Source of the DNA: Entamoeba histolytica HM-1:IMSS
Taxonomy: Eukaryota; Evosea; Mastigamoebida; Endamoebidae
Assembly: GCF_000208925.1 (NCBI RefSeq)
Contig: NW_001914866.1
Location: 89,446-153,445, forward strand
DNA: 64,000 nt
Direction: 5' to 3'
Below the pieces are notes generated by a model, which saw nothing but the letters and a program-made list of their open reading frames with translations, was not told the DNA's origin and searched no databases. Positions 50,044 to 59,087 of this stretch are shown here, piece by piece (positions within the stretch are counted from its first letter, which is position 1; each line of letters starts with the position of its first letter). Position numbers and translations under genes: made by a program.

Positions 50044-51069
50044 TATAAATTTCATAAATTCCTTTTGTGATAAATAATATGTCAAGTATTTTTATAATTG
50101 TCAACTTTCATAAAAATATAAATATATTTGCTTGAATTTTATTAAAATCTACAACTATATTCTTCTAATAACACTGTTTATATACTTATCCTTACCCTTT
50201 TTTTATATAATAATATTTTCTTGATTAATACTTTAGTTTCTATTTAAACTTTAGACTTTCAGAAATACTAATTTTTTATTAAATATATTTTCTTTATTTT
50301 TTTACTATTTTTTAACTTCTTTTGTTTTTGTTTTATTTGAGTTACTAAAGTTTAGTATATTTTTATTATTATTTTACTGCTTTTTACTATTCTAATAGAA
50401 TATTTTAATAAAATACTCTTAGATTTTTATTGTTAATGAATATATTATTATATTCTTTAGCTCATGTATTTCTTGATAATTTATATTTTCTTTGTTTATT
50501 TTGATATAATGTCTTTCCTCTTTGTTTTCTTTATATGAAATTTATTTCTAACAGAAGCAGATATGTTATTGAAATTAATAATAAAATATTAAAAGTCTCA
50601 TAGTAATTATAAAGATAATTAATTATGTTGTAACTAAGCCTCAATAAAAAATACTGATGTAACATTATTTGTTTTATACTTCTAGTCTAGTCTTATTTCT
50701 TTTACTTAAAACGAGTGTATTATTGGGAATGAAAAGTATTAATGATGTTTAAAATTGTTTATTTCATAATATAAGTGATAATTAAATATAATATAAAAAT
50801 TAAACTCAAGCATTAATTAGTTCCGAAAAATTCTACCCATGTTATCCCTTTATAAAAAGGATAAGTAAAAAGACTTTATAAAAAACTATTTTGAATAACA
50901 TTACAAAAAAATAAAAAAAAATTTAGAGAAAAAGTTAAAATATAAAAAAGATATAAAAAAAAAAGAAAAAATATAGGTAAAAAGAAGGAAGAAAACAGGA
51001 AATTAGGGGGAAAAGAATTTATGAGATCAAAGTCAACAAGAAATTCATAGGTAGATAAAGGACAAAAAA
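50044..51069. other. AT-rich spacer and upstream region of the Lys/Ala-rich gene
   Basis: About 1 kb. The last ~130 bases become purine-rich (A and G runs from 50930), as before several genes in this window. No ORF or element was seen. Confidence 0.5.
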
Positions 51070-51079
51070 GAACTTAAAA
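51070..51079 (+). promoter_or_regulatory. Putative core promoter GAACTTAAAA
   Basis: This decamer lies 13 bases before the ATG of the Lys/Ala-rich gene and recurs 10 bases before the ATG at 59088. It combines the GAAC and TTAAA elements known from Entamoeba core promoters. A very short leader would fit this genus. Confidence 0.4.
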
Positions 51080-51092
51080 TTATATTATTTGA

Positions 51093-53684
51093 ATGCAAGT
51101 ATTGTTAGTGTTACTCGCAATCACATGTGCTCTTGCTGACCAAAGTGCTTTTTATGTAAAGAATTACTATGAAGTCCAAGAAAAAATTTCAAGTTTAGAT
51201 GTAGAATTAAGAAGAATTGAAGATATTGAAAGACATATCCATGATAAAATTGATCATGCTGTTCTCGACTTAGAAGCTGCTGCTCCATCTGACAAACCAG
51301 AAATTAGTCGATACATTGATACACTTAAATCAGAGTTAAATGGATCACTTAATAGAAAGAATTCATTAGTAAATGGTATCAATGCTTTGTTAAATACTGT
51401 CCCAGCTAATGTCAAAGAACATATTATTAGTGATCTTCATTTAGAAAGAAGACTTAATATTATTGATGATATTCTTGGTGAGGCTAAAACAGCTCCAAAG
51501 GTTGTTGCTCCAAAAGCCACTAAATCATCAACTCAAGCACCACAAGTAATTACTAAATCAACTGCTAAAGTTGCTTCATCAGTAGCAAAGGAACCTGCAA
51601 AGACTGAAGAAAAGAAAACAGAAGTAAAAGCTGCTGTTAAAAAAGCAGAAAAGAAGGTAGAGAAAAAGGTAATGAAGGCAGAAAAGAAAGCAGAAAAAAC
51701 AGTCAAAAAGGCAGAAAAAGAAGCTAAAAAAGTTGCTGAATCTGTTAAGAAAGAAGCTAAAAAATTATTAAAGAAAGCTAAAGAAGAAGCTAAGAAGATG
51801 ACTTCTAAAGCCAAGAAAGCAGCTGAAGAAACAAAGAAGGCTGCTAAAGCTGATACTAAGAAGAGCGAAAAGAAAGTAAAAGAAATTAAGAAAGCAATGA
51901 AAAATTTGAAGAAAGAAGTTAAACAAGAAACTAAAGAAGCCACTAAGAAAGCTGCTAAAGATGCCAAGGCTAAAGCTAAGGAAGTTTCTAAGAAGATTTC
52001 TAAACAATCAAAAGCTACCGTTGAAAAGAAGGTTTCTGCTGCTAAGAAACAATTAGAGAAGAGTGAAAAACAAACCAAAAAAGAATTAAAGGCTAAAGTT
52101 GCTGTTGCCCAAAAGAAAGCAGAAAAGGCTAAGAAAGAAGCTAAGAAGAGTGGAAAGAAGGCAGAAAAGAAAGCTGCTAAAGTAGCTAAGAAAGCAGAAA
52201 AGAAGGCAGCTGAAGCTAAGAAGACTGCTACTAAATCAGCAGCTAAAGCTACTGAAAAGGCTAAGAAATCTATTGAAAAGGCTAAATCAGAATCAAAGAA
52301 GGCAGCTAAGAAGGTAGAAAAGAAATTGAAAGAATCAAAGAAATCATTGAAGAGTAAGATTAAGGTTGCATCTAAGACTGCTAAGAAAGCTGCTAAAGCA
52401 GAAAAGAAGGCTGAAAGCAAATTAAGCAAGATTAAGAAGGATGTTAAGAAAGGAACTAAGACTGCTGCTCAACTCAAGAAGGTACAATCTCAAGTTAAGA
52501 AAGCCAAGAAGAATGCTAAGAAAGCTCTTTCTAAAGAATCAAAATTAAAGAAATCATTAGCTAAGAAGATTAGTAAGACTTCTAAGAATGCTAAAGCTAT
52601 TGCCAAGAAGTCAGCTAAGAAAGCTGCTAAAAAGGCTGAAAAGAAAGCAGAGAAGAAAGCTATTAGCAAAGCAAAGGCTTACACTAAGAAGAATACCAAG
52701 AAGATTGCTAAAGAAGATAAGAAAAAACTTAAGAAGGTTCAATCTAAGTTAGAAAAGAAAGTTAAGAAAGTAGAAAAGAATGATAAGAAGGCTCTTGCTA
52801 AAGTAGCTAAGAAAGACAAGAAAGCACTTGCTAAAATTACTAAGAAAGTTAAGAAGGTTCAAAAGAAAGATAAGAAAGCTATTGCTAAATTAGCTAAAAA
52901 GGACAAGAAGGCTCTTGCTAAAATTGCTAAGAAGGACAAGAAAGCTATTGCTAAATTAGCTAAGAAGGCTAAAGACGCAAAGAAAGTTGCTAAGACTGCT
53001 GCTAAAAAGGCTCAAAAGAAAGCAACTAAGGCTGCCAAGAAGGAAGCTTTAAAGGCTAAATTATCTGCTAAAAAGGCTGAAAAGAAACTTGCTAAAAAGG
53101 TTAAAGCAGTTAAGAAAAATGAATCTAAATTAATCAAAAAGAATAATAAGAAACTTGCTAAGAAAGCCGCCAAAGCTGCTAAGAAAGAAGCTTTAAAGGC
53201 TAAATTATCTGCTAAAAAGGCTGAAAAGAAACTTGCTAAAAAAATTAAAGCAGTTAAAAAGAATGATGCTAAATTAATCAAAAAGAGTAATAAGAAACTT
53301 ACAAAACTCTCTAACAAGGCTGCTAGTAAAGTAACCAAGAAGAGTACTAAAAACACTAAATTTGGAAAAAAAGCTGCAAGTAAAATTAATAAGAAGGCTA
53401 AACTTCAAAAGAAAAAAGTAAATTCATTACTCAAGAAGGCTTCAAAGAATGCATCACCAAAGAAGATTAAGAATTTAAAGAAAGCTGAAAAGAAGTTTAT
53501 TAAGAAAGAAAAGAAATTAATCAAATTACAAAAAAGATTCGCAAAAGCTTCAAAATCAGAAAGAAAAACTCTTAAAGCAAAAATTGTTCAAGTCAAAAAG
53601 GCTGCTAAAGCTGCTAAAAAGTCTGTTAGAAAAGCCACTAAGAGTGTCAAAAAGTCAATGAATCAAAATAGAAGAAGAAAATAA
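51093..53684 (+). CDS. Secreted Lys/Ala-rich repetitive protein (KERP-like composition)
   Basis: 863 residues. A signal peptide (MQVLLVLLAITCALA) is followed by a non-repetitive helical domain (~16-135), a short Thr/Val/Pro linker, then ~710 residues made mostly of Lys and Ala in KKAEKK-, AKKDKKALAK- and KKAAK-like heptads. A 48-residue unit is duplicated in tandem (DNA copies start at 53043 and 53187, 144 bp apart). The mature protein has no Cys and no C-terminal anchor, so it is likely released or kept in granules, with an extremely basic charge. Lys/Glu-rich KERP proteins of E. histolytica bind host cells, but this one is Ala- rather than Glu-rich. Many AAG and GCT codons suggest strong expression. 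Confidence 0.75.
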   Translation: MQVLLVLLAITCALADQSAFYVKNYYEVQEKISSLDVELRRIEDIERHIHDKIDHAVLDLEAAAPSDKPEISRYIDTLKSELNGSLNRKNSLVNGINALLNTVPANVKEHIISDLHLERRLNIIDDILGEAKTAPKVVAPKATKSSTQAPQVITKSTAKVASSVAKEPAKTEEKKTEVKAAVKKAEKKVEKKVMKAEKKAEKTVKKAEKEAKKVAESVKKEAKKLLKKAKEEAKKMTSKAKKAAEETKKAAKADTKKSEKKVKEIKKAMKNLKKEVKQETKEATKKAAKDAKAKAKEVSKKISKQSKATVEKKVSAAKKQLEKSEKQTKKELKAKVAVAQKKAEKAKKEAKKSGKKAEKKAAKVAKKAEKKAAEAKKTATKSAAKATEKAKKSIEKAKSESKKAAKKVEKKLKESKKSLKSKIKVASKTAKKAAKAEKKAESKLSKIKKDVKKGTKTAAQLKKVQSQVKKAKKNAKKALSKESKLKKSLAKKISKTSKNAKAIAKKSAKKAAKKAEKKAEKKAISKAKAYTKKNTKKIAKEDKKKLKKVQSKLEKKVKKVEKNDKKALAKVAKKDKKALAKITKKVKKVQKKDKKAIAKLAKKDKKALAKIAKKDKKAIAKLAKKAKDAKKVAKTAAKKAQKKATKAAKKEALKAKLSAKKAEKKLAKKVKAVKKNESKLIKKNNKKLAKKAAKAAKKEALKAKLSAKKAEKKLAKKIKAVKKNDAKLIKKSNKKLTKLSNKAASKVTKKSTKNTKFGKKAASKINKKAKLQKKKVNSLLKKASKNASPKKIKNLKKAEKKFIKKEKKLIKLQKRFAKASKSERKTLKAKIVQVKKAAKAAKKSVRKATKSVKKSMNQNRRRK

Positions 53685-53837
53685 ATTAATTTCATTTGAT
53701 ACTTTTTTTATTTTTTGTTATTTGTTTTAATATTTAAATTTTTATTAATAAGAAAATAATTAATTAATACTTCTAATTTTAATTATGATTATTGAAAATA
53801 ACAAACAATATAAAGATTTTAGAAATTGCCACTTCAA

Positions 53838-55775
53838 TTAAAATGAATAACGGTCTAAGAAGGATTGAATCATTCCTTCAATATCGGACTTATAAGTAAT
53901 TAAACTAACTTTACCATCTACCATTTTAGTATTGCATTGAATAAAACCTGAACGAGGAATCTTTTTGTTAATAACAATTTCTCTAAACTTTAATTCATCT
54001 TCATTTGGAGTAGACAATGGAATGAAAAATGAATGTGCATATTCTGTGTCAGCAGTGGCTCTACAGACTTGAATTTTTAATAATAATTCCTTCAATGCTT
54101 CAATACCTTTTGGAATTAATTCTCTATGTAACACAATATTCTCTCCAACAACTTCAACTGCACCACTCTTTTCAACTGCCTTAAATAAAGCAAATCGAGC
54201 TTGGCAATGTGCTTGTCCCCAACTTTTAGTTTCTGGGTTATAGAATTTTAATCCAGTTAATCCACTTCTCATCTCAGATAACCAGTTAATGTATTGAACA
54301 TCTTCTGACAAGTTTAGGATTTCTTTAACAATTGGATTATATGTCAAGAATAATCCAACAGCTTCAGCTCTACACTCTTCCATTGCACTTCCAAGTGACT
54401 TAAAGACTGTGTCATATGTCATTTTATCTTGATAATATTTAACTTTTTCCCCAGTCAAAGGATTAGTAAGGTTTTCAGGGAAATTCTTCTTTCCATTATC
54501 ACATCGAAGATATTTACCACTTCCATGACCAAGAAGTTCATGCAAAGCAACTTGAGTTTCTAATGCACGAGGAGAACATGTTTTGTATAATGTTTGTTGT
54601 TCAAGACTTATGAAGGGAATATTATCTTGGCTAGAGCCACATGCCATAACATTAGATAATGACACATTCTTAAATTGTTCCATTCTAACGTCATCATAAT
54701 TAGGTAAATTAATTCCAATTGGAAGTCCTGAAGTTCCAAATCCAACTATATCAATTGATGTAAAATCAGGGGATTCAAATACATCTTTCTCAAAAACCTT
54801 ACCCCAAGGAAGTGATGGTAATATTTCATTTGCTCTTTGAACCAATTCAGTTAATTCTTTTGTTTTCTCTTTATCTACTACTGCAACAAACATCTCCCAT
54901 TCTCCACGAACTCCAATAGGATCTTCATATGTTTCAATAAACCCAACATTAAATTCAACAGATGGTTTTTGGTCTCTTACCCACCATCTTTGTGCTTCTT
55001 TATGAAGGTTATAATTATTAGTAAATGTTTGGATATAATTTTTAAACATTTCCTTTTTATTTTTGTCTTTTTGAACTAACTCTAATTTTTCACATTCTTT
55101 TAGTTCATTTACTAACATTTCTAACTCAGAATGACACCATCCATACTTTAATATTACATCTTCATATTCTTCTTCTCTTTCTTCTATTGAGGCAATTCCA
55201 ATAACTAACTTATTATTAATTTTATCAATTCTTGTATTTTCTAATAACATTCCTTTCTTTTGTAATAATGCATTACAATGCTCAATATCTTCTTTAGTGA
55301 TATTAGAAGAATAATAAGCAGTACATCCTTCAGGTGGAATTCCGAAATGAATAAGACATGGAGTTACATCATATATAATATCAATTAGCGACTCAAAATA
55401 ATTATGTCCAGATGCGTTAATTATAGTTGTAAATTCTTCTTTGCTACATTCAGGAATAAACTTTTTATCTCCAAACGACAAATAATTTCCTCCATTGGCA
55501 AAGAAGGTTGAGACATAATCCTCATATTGTTCTTTTGCACTGTCTGATACTTCAGACTTTTTCAATAACTCTACATGTGAAATATTTTTGTACATCTTTA
55601 AAAATGCAACAAAAATGTCATATGCCTCTACTGAACATTGTTTAATAGAAATAGGGAATGAAGCCCAATTAGCCTTATTTAAGTGGTGGATATAAACTTG
55701 TTCTTCAGGTGTAAGTTGTTCCCAAGCATGGGTACAATCTAAAAATTTAAGAGGGGTTTTAACAGATAATGACAT
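53838..55775 (-). CDS. Dipeptidyl peptidase III (peptidase family M49)
   Basis: 645 residues. The zinc site is intact: HELLGH (H412, E413, H417) and EECRAE (~466-471, supplying the third ligand). Further M49 blocks include IVGFGTSGLPIGINLPNYDD and LNLSEDVQYINWLSEMRSGL. The enzyme removes dipeptides from the N-terminus of short peptides in the cytosol. No signal peptide is present, in line with that location. The protein is shorter than human DPP3 (737) but within the range for protist and fungal forms. It is convergent with the Lys/Ala-rich gene. Confidence 0.95.
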   Translation of the reverse strand: MSLSVKTPLKFLDCTHAWEQLTPEEQVYIHHLNKANWASFPISIKQCSVEAYDIFVAFLKMYKNISHVELLKKSEVSDSAKEQYEDYVSTFFANGGNYLSFGDKKFIPECSKEEFTTIINASGHNYFESLIDIIYDVTPCLIHFGIPPEGCTAYYSSNITKEDIEHCNALLQKKGMLLENTRIDKINNKLVIGIASIEEREEEYEDVILKYGWCHSELEMLVNELKECEKLELVQKDKNKKEMFKNYIQTFTNNYNLHKEAQRWWVRDQKPSVEFNVGFIETYEDPIGVRGEWEMFVAVVDKEKTKELTELVQRANEILPSLPWGKVFEKDVFESPDFTSIDIVGFGTSGLPIGINLPNYDDVRMEQFKNVSLSNVMACGSSQDNIPFISLEQQTLYKTCSPRALETQVALHELLGHGSGKYLRCDNGKKNFPENLTNPLTGEKVKYYQDKMTYDTVFKSLGSAMEECRAEAVGLFLTYNPIVKEILNLSEDVQYINWLSEMRSGLTGLKFYNPETKSWGQAHCQARFALFKAVEKSGAVEVVGENIVLHRELIPKGIEALKELLLKIQVCRATADTEYAHSFFIPLSTPNEDELKFREIVINKKIPRSGFIQCNTKMVDGKVSLITYKSDIEGMIQSFLDRYSF

Positions 55776-55824
55776 GAAATAATTTTTAAAGTTTTATTTA
55801 TTGAAGTTTTTCCTTTTTTTAAGA

Positions 55825-56257
55825 AATTTTATCAATTAGTCAATAAAAATTCGACAATGAAGTGTTAATAGATTTGTCATTTATTTTCAATTCTGTATTG
55901 GATATTATCCATATCATTCATCATTAAAATCAGTATTTGCTTTGATAGTATTCTCTTTCTTCTGTTGATTTATTCTTTTTATTTTATTTTTAAAGAATAT
56001 CTTTCTTTATTTCTTATTTTATGTTGAATGAATATTGAATTACAACTATATTATTATATCTAGTTTCTTTTCTTATTATTCTTTCTTATTATCTTATTTC
56101 ATTCTTTGTATTATTAATTAATACATTTTTTATTCAATTACATCATCATAATCAAATATCAATTGATATTTCATTATTTGATTTTGTATTATTGTTTGTG
56201 TTGTGTTTCTAACATGCAATTTTCGCATCTAATATTCTTCAATTAATCAAAAACAAT
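55825..56257 (+). mobile_element. Decayed SINE-like copy with degraded target duplication
   Basis: The body (55851-56230, ~380 bp) starts with GTGTTAATAGATTTGTCATT, close to the left end of the copies at 30305 and 60698, and ends with TTTGTGTTGTGTTTCTAACATGCAATTTTCGCATCT-like tail sequence. The middle is much shortened. Imperfect direct repeats flank it (55825-55850 and 56231-56257, sharing TCAATTA.TCAA). The right repeat includes the stop and last codons of the LRR gene that ends at 56243. Confidence 0.6.
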
Positions 56258-57601
56258 ATTAGCAAATTCACAAGTTGATGGATCAAACTCAGACAAACTT
56301 TCTTTTAAATGAAATGGAATTTTAAGGTGTAGTATTGGGGCTTTTACAAATGCATAAGTCTCTATTAAAGTTACAGAAGTTGGAATTGAGACTGAGGTTA
56401 ATTTTGAGCAATTATAAAAAGCAAATTGTTTAATTTCTTTTAATGAAGGAGGTAAATCTATTGAGCTAATATCAGAATTTATAAAAGATTGTTCTTCGAT
56501 GACTGAAATTTTATTAAACAAGTCATTTTCTATAAAGTTAATATCTTGTTTTGTATAATGAATGTTATTACATTGTGTTGATGAATTATCGAATAAAATA
56601 GCTTCAAATAGACTTACTGGATATTGAATTCTCTTATTATTTCTTTGTACTAACTTAGTGATTGAAGAAGAGTCAAAAGCATCAAAAGCAATTGAAGTTA
56701 TTGAAAAAGGAAGTATCAAAGATTGTAATCCACAATGAAAGAATGCTCTATTTTCTATTGAATTAATGCCTTCTGGTATAACAATGTTTTGTAATGAAAT
56801 ACACTCAAGAAAACAATTTGGTGGGATTGAACGAATATAAGGAGAAAGAATGACTTCAGTTAGTCTCGTATTATATTCAAAACAACCTCTTCCAAGTTCA
56901 TAAACACTTATTGGTAACTCAAAACTCGTTAATAAACATCCTTCAAAACATCTAGCTCCAATCCGTTTAACTTTATTTGGAATAGTTATTTTTTGAATAC
57001 TTTTACTGAATGCTTCATTTCCAATCACTAATAAATTCTTTGGTAAATCAACAGTAGTTAATTGTGGACATTTTTTGAATGCATAATTTCCTATAGAAGT
57101 TAGAGATGATGGAAATACTACTTTTCTTAATAACTCACTTGAATTGAATGTATTTATTTCTATTGAATTAATTTTATCAGGAATAATATAAGTTTTCATT
57201 GACAAAGGTGTGATATGATCATGAATAGTTTTTAGTTTTGTTCCCAGAGTTCCTATATAATTAATTAATGTTGAGTATTCCAACACATTCATTTCAGTTA
57301 GCTTTAAATTACGAAATTCCATTTTATTTCTAATAAGTTCAGGAAATTCAAGGTATTGTTTATAGTTAATATCATATGCAATAATATACCTATACATTCC
57401 TTCTTTGATTTTATCTACTTTACTATACAAAACTTGAGTTTCAATATTATGAAATAACTTTAAATCTCTATGAGGATTATATTTATATTTATCTAATAAA
57501 TCACGAAATTTAGAATTGACAAGTATAACTCTTCTGTAGTCATCACTTGTCATGAGATATTTACCAACAATCATCATAGAATATGCATCAATCTTACCCA
57601 T
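56243..57601 (-). CDS. BspA-like leucine-rich repeat protein (LRR_5 type)
   Basis: 452 residues. A helical head (~1-95) with KYLMTSDDYRRVILVNSKFR and KYNPHRDLKLFHNIETQVLY is shared with the LRR protein at 20039-22570. About fourteen BspA-type repeats follow, such as LTSIGNYAFKKCPQLTTVDL and VKRIGARCFEGC. It has no signal peptide or membrane segment. The 3' end of the frame forms one side of the target duplication of a SINE-like copy, so the final codons sit right at an old insertion point. Function unknown; members of this family can be surface-exposed. Confidence 0.85.
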   Translation of the reverse strand: MGKIDAYSMMIVGKYLMTSDDYRRVILVNSKFRDLLDKYKYNPHRDLKLFHNIETQVLYSKVDKIKEGMYRYIIAYDINYKQYLEFPELIRNKMEFRNLKLTEMNVLEYSTLINYIGTLGTKLKTIHDHITPLSMKTYIIPDKINSIEINTFNSSELLRKVVFPSSLTSIGNYAFKKCPQLTTVDLPKNLLVIGNEAFSKSIQKITIPNKVKRIGARCFEGCLLTSFELPISVYELGRGCFEYNTRLTEVILSPYIRSIPPNCFLECISLQNIVIPEGINSIENRAFFHCGLQSLILPFSITSIAFDAFDSSSITKLVQRNNKRIQYPVSLFEAILFDNSSTQCNNIHYTKQDINFIENDLFNKISVIEEQSFINSDISSIDLPPSLKEIKQFAFYNCSKLTSVSIPTSVTLIETYAFVKAPILHLKIPFHLKESLSEFDPSTCEFANIVFD

Positions 57602-57692
57602 TTATTCTTTTATTTTTTAAGTTTTAGGTTTTAAAAAAGAGGTATTGTATTAAATGGTATTTTAAAAAATAATTTTCAATTGTTAATTGTAT

Positions 57693-58133
57693 TCATTCTA
57701 CAAATACTTTTAATGTAAGTTTGTTATTTGGCCCATATATTGATTGAAAGGTTTTTTTATTATCTAATTCTTTTTTACAACAGATCATTTTCTTATATTC
57801 ACATGGTGTTGTTAATTGATTAATGAATGCCTCTGGTTGTTTATTCATTACAATTTCATACATCCTTTTTAAATCAGCAATTTCTACATCTAATGAGGGG
57901 ATGTCAAGACATACACTTTGAATAGTTTTTATAGCATTATTAATAACCCTTTCTTTCATTTCAATTAGATGAGGTGCAATTAATGGGTCAATCTCTATTT
58001 CTTGGCATTTTTTGATTGCCATTATTTTAGGAAGAGTTGTGTTAATCAAATTTAGGATTTCTCCAACTGTTTCTTCATTACTAAATTCCATTGAGAATTG
58101 AAATAATTCATTTACAATTTTTAACAGAACCAT
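57693..58133 (-). CDS. CFAP298 (C21orf59)-like protein
   Basis: 146 residues. The start MVLLKIVN and the end (MICCKKELDNKKTFQSIYGP then NNKLTLKVFVE) follow the conserved start MVLLHVK and the KEL..KK...Y.G.NEKTK core of CFAP298 proteins. The middle is helical, as in that family. In ciliated cells CFAP298 (Kurly) is needed for dynein-arm assembly and cilium polarity, yet Entamoeba has no cilia. The protein is about half the usual ~290 residues. The match is from pattern memory of the family and is not proven. It lies 91 bp upstream of the LRR gene on the same strand. Confidence 0.45.
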   Translation of the reverse strand: MVLLKIVNELFQFSMEFSNEETVGEILNLINTTLPKIMAIKKCQEIEIDPLIAPHLIEMKERVINNAIKTIQSVCLDIPSLDVEIADLKRMYEIVMNKQPEAFINQLTTPCEYKKMICCKKELDNKKTFQSIYGPNNKLTLKVFVE

Positions 58134-59067
58134 TTCTATTTTTATAGTTCTTTGTTTATTCTTTTCAATTTATTAAAAAAATTTCTTTTCTTTTTCTAAA
58201 AAAAATATTCAAAGCATAAAATAAACGATGAGAAATAACTTAATGAATTACTGATTAAAGAAAATGAATAATTCTACAAATATTGAAAAAGCGTTAAACT
58301 AAAATCAATAGTTTTGATTTAGGGGTTATGTATAGATTTAAATATTATCTTAATATCCATTCAAAAAATTAAAAAATAACAAGAGAATATTCACTAAATG
58401 ATAGTAGGAAGTTAGTGATTCAACTAAGTTATTCTTTGGTTGAATTTAAAGACAATTCATAAATAAATAAAGATTCAGTTAGTAAGAAATAATTAGAATA
58501 GATTATAAAATTTTTATTTATTCTATAATAATAAAAGAATTTTAGTTATACCAAATATAATAAATATTTTATAAATATTTTAGTTGTAAATAGATTGAAA
58601 AATAACAAGAATTAATAATTTCGTTTGTTAATTTAATTATAAAGAATTTACATAAAACTAATCAATCTCCTATCATCTGATGATTTTAAAAAAAAAAAAT
58701 ACATGAGAATATTGGATTGATAAATAACTTTTTGGTTCAAAGATAATAAAACTCAACCCAATTATATTTTGAACTATCACAGTCATTTAATATAGTTATA
58801 GTAAATTTAAAACTAAAAATAATTTAACAAATCAAAAGAAAAACAAATATTAAAAAGTACAGGGTTTTTTAAACATTATGATTAAAACTGTTAATTGATA
58901 CTGAAAACTATAATGTTGTAAGAAATAATAATAAAATAATAAATGATTGTAAAACACAAAAAACTATTTTGCCTCATACCCTTTTTTTGTTCTTTTATGA
59001 AGTAAAAATTCAAAAATTAAAAGGATAATGGATTTAATGTAAAGAAAAAAAGAAATAAAAAGGGAAA
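58134..59067. other. AT-rich spacer between divergent genes
   Basis: About 930 bases of AT-rich sequence with no recognised frame, repeat or RNA. The right end becomes purine-rich before the promoter-like motif at 59068. Confidence 0.5.
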
Positions 59068-59077
59068 GAACTTAAAA
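59068..59077 (+). promoter_or_regulatory. Putative core promoter GAACTTAAAA
   Basis: The same decamer as at 51070, here 10 bases before the start codon of the TLD-like gene. Its position and sequence fit fused GAAC and TATA-like core elements of Entamoeba. Confidence 0.4.
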
Positions 59078-59087
59078 AATTATATCA

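Noticed and set aside
51533..52429. 298-codon antisense frame, hydrophobic and Phe/Ala/Leu-rich
   Set aside because: It is the mirror of the Lys/Ala-rich repeat gene (AAG/GCT codons read backwards give Leu/Phe/Ser/Ala). The frame at 53012-53356 on the same strand has the same cause.
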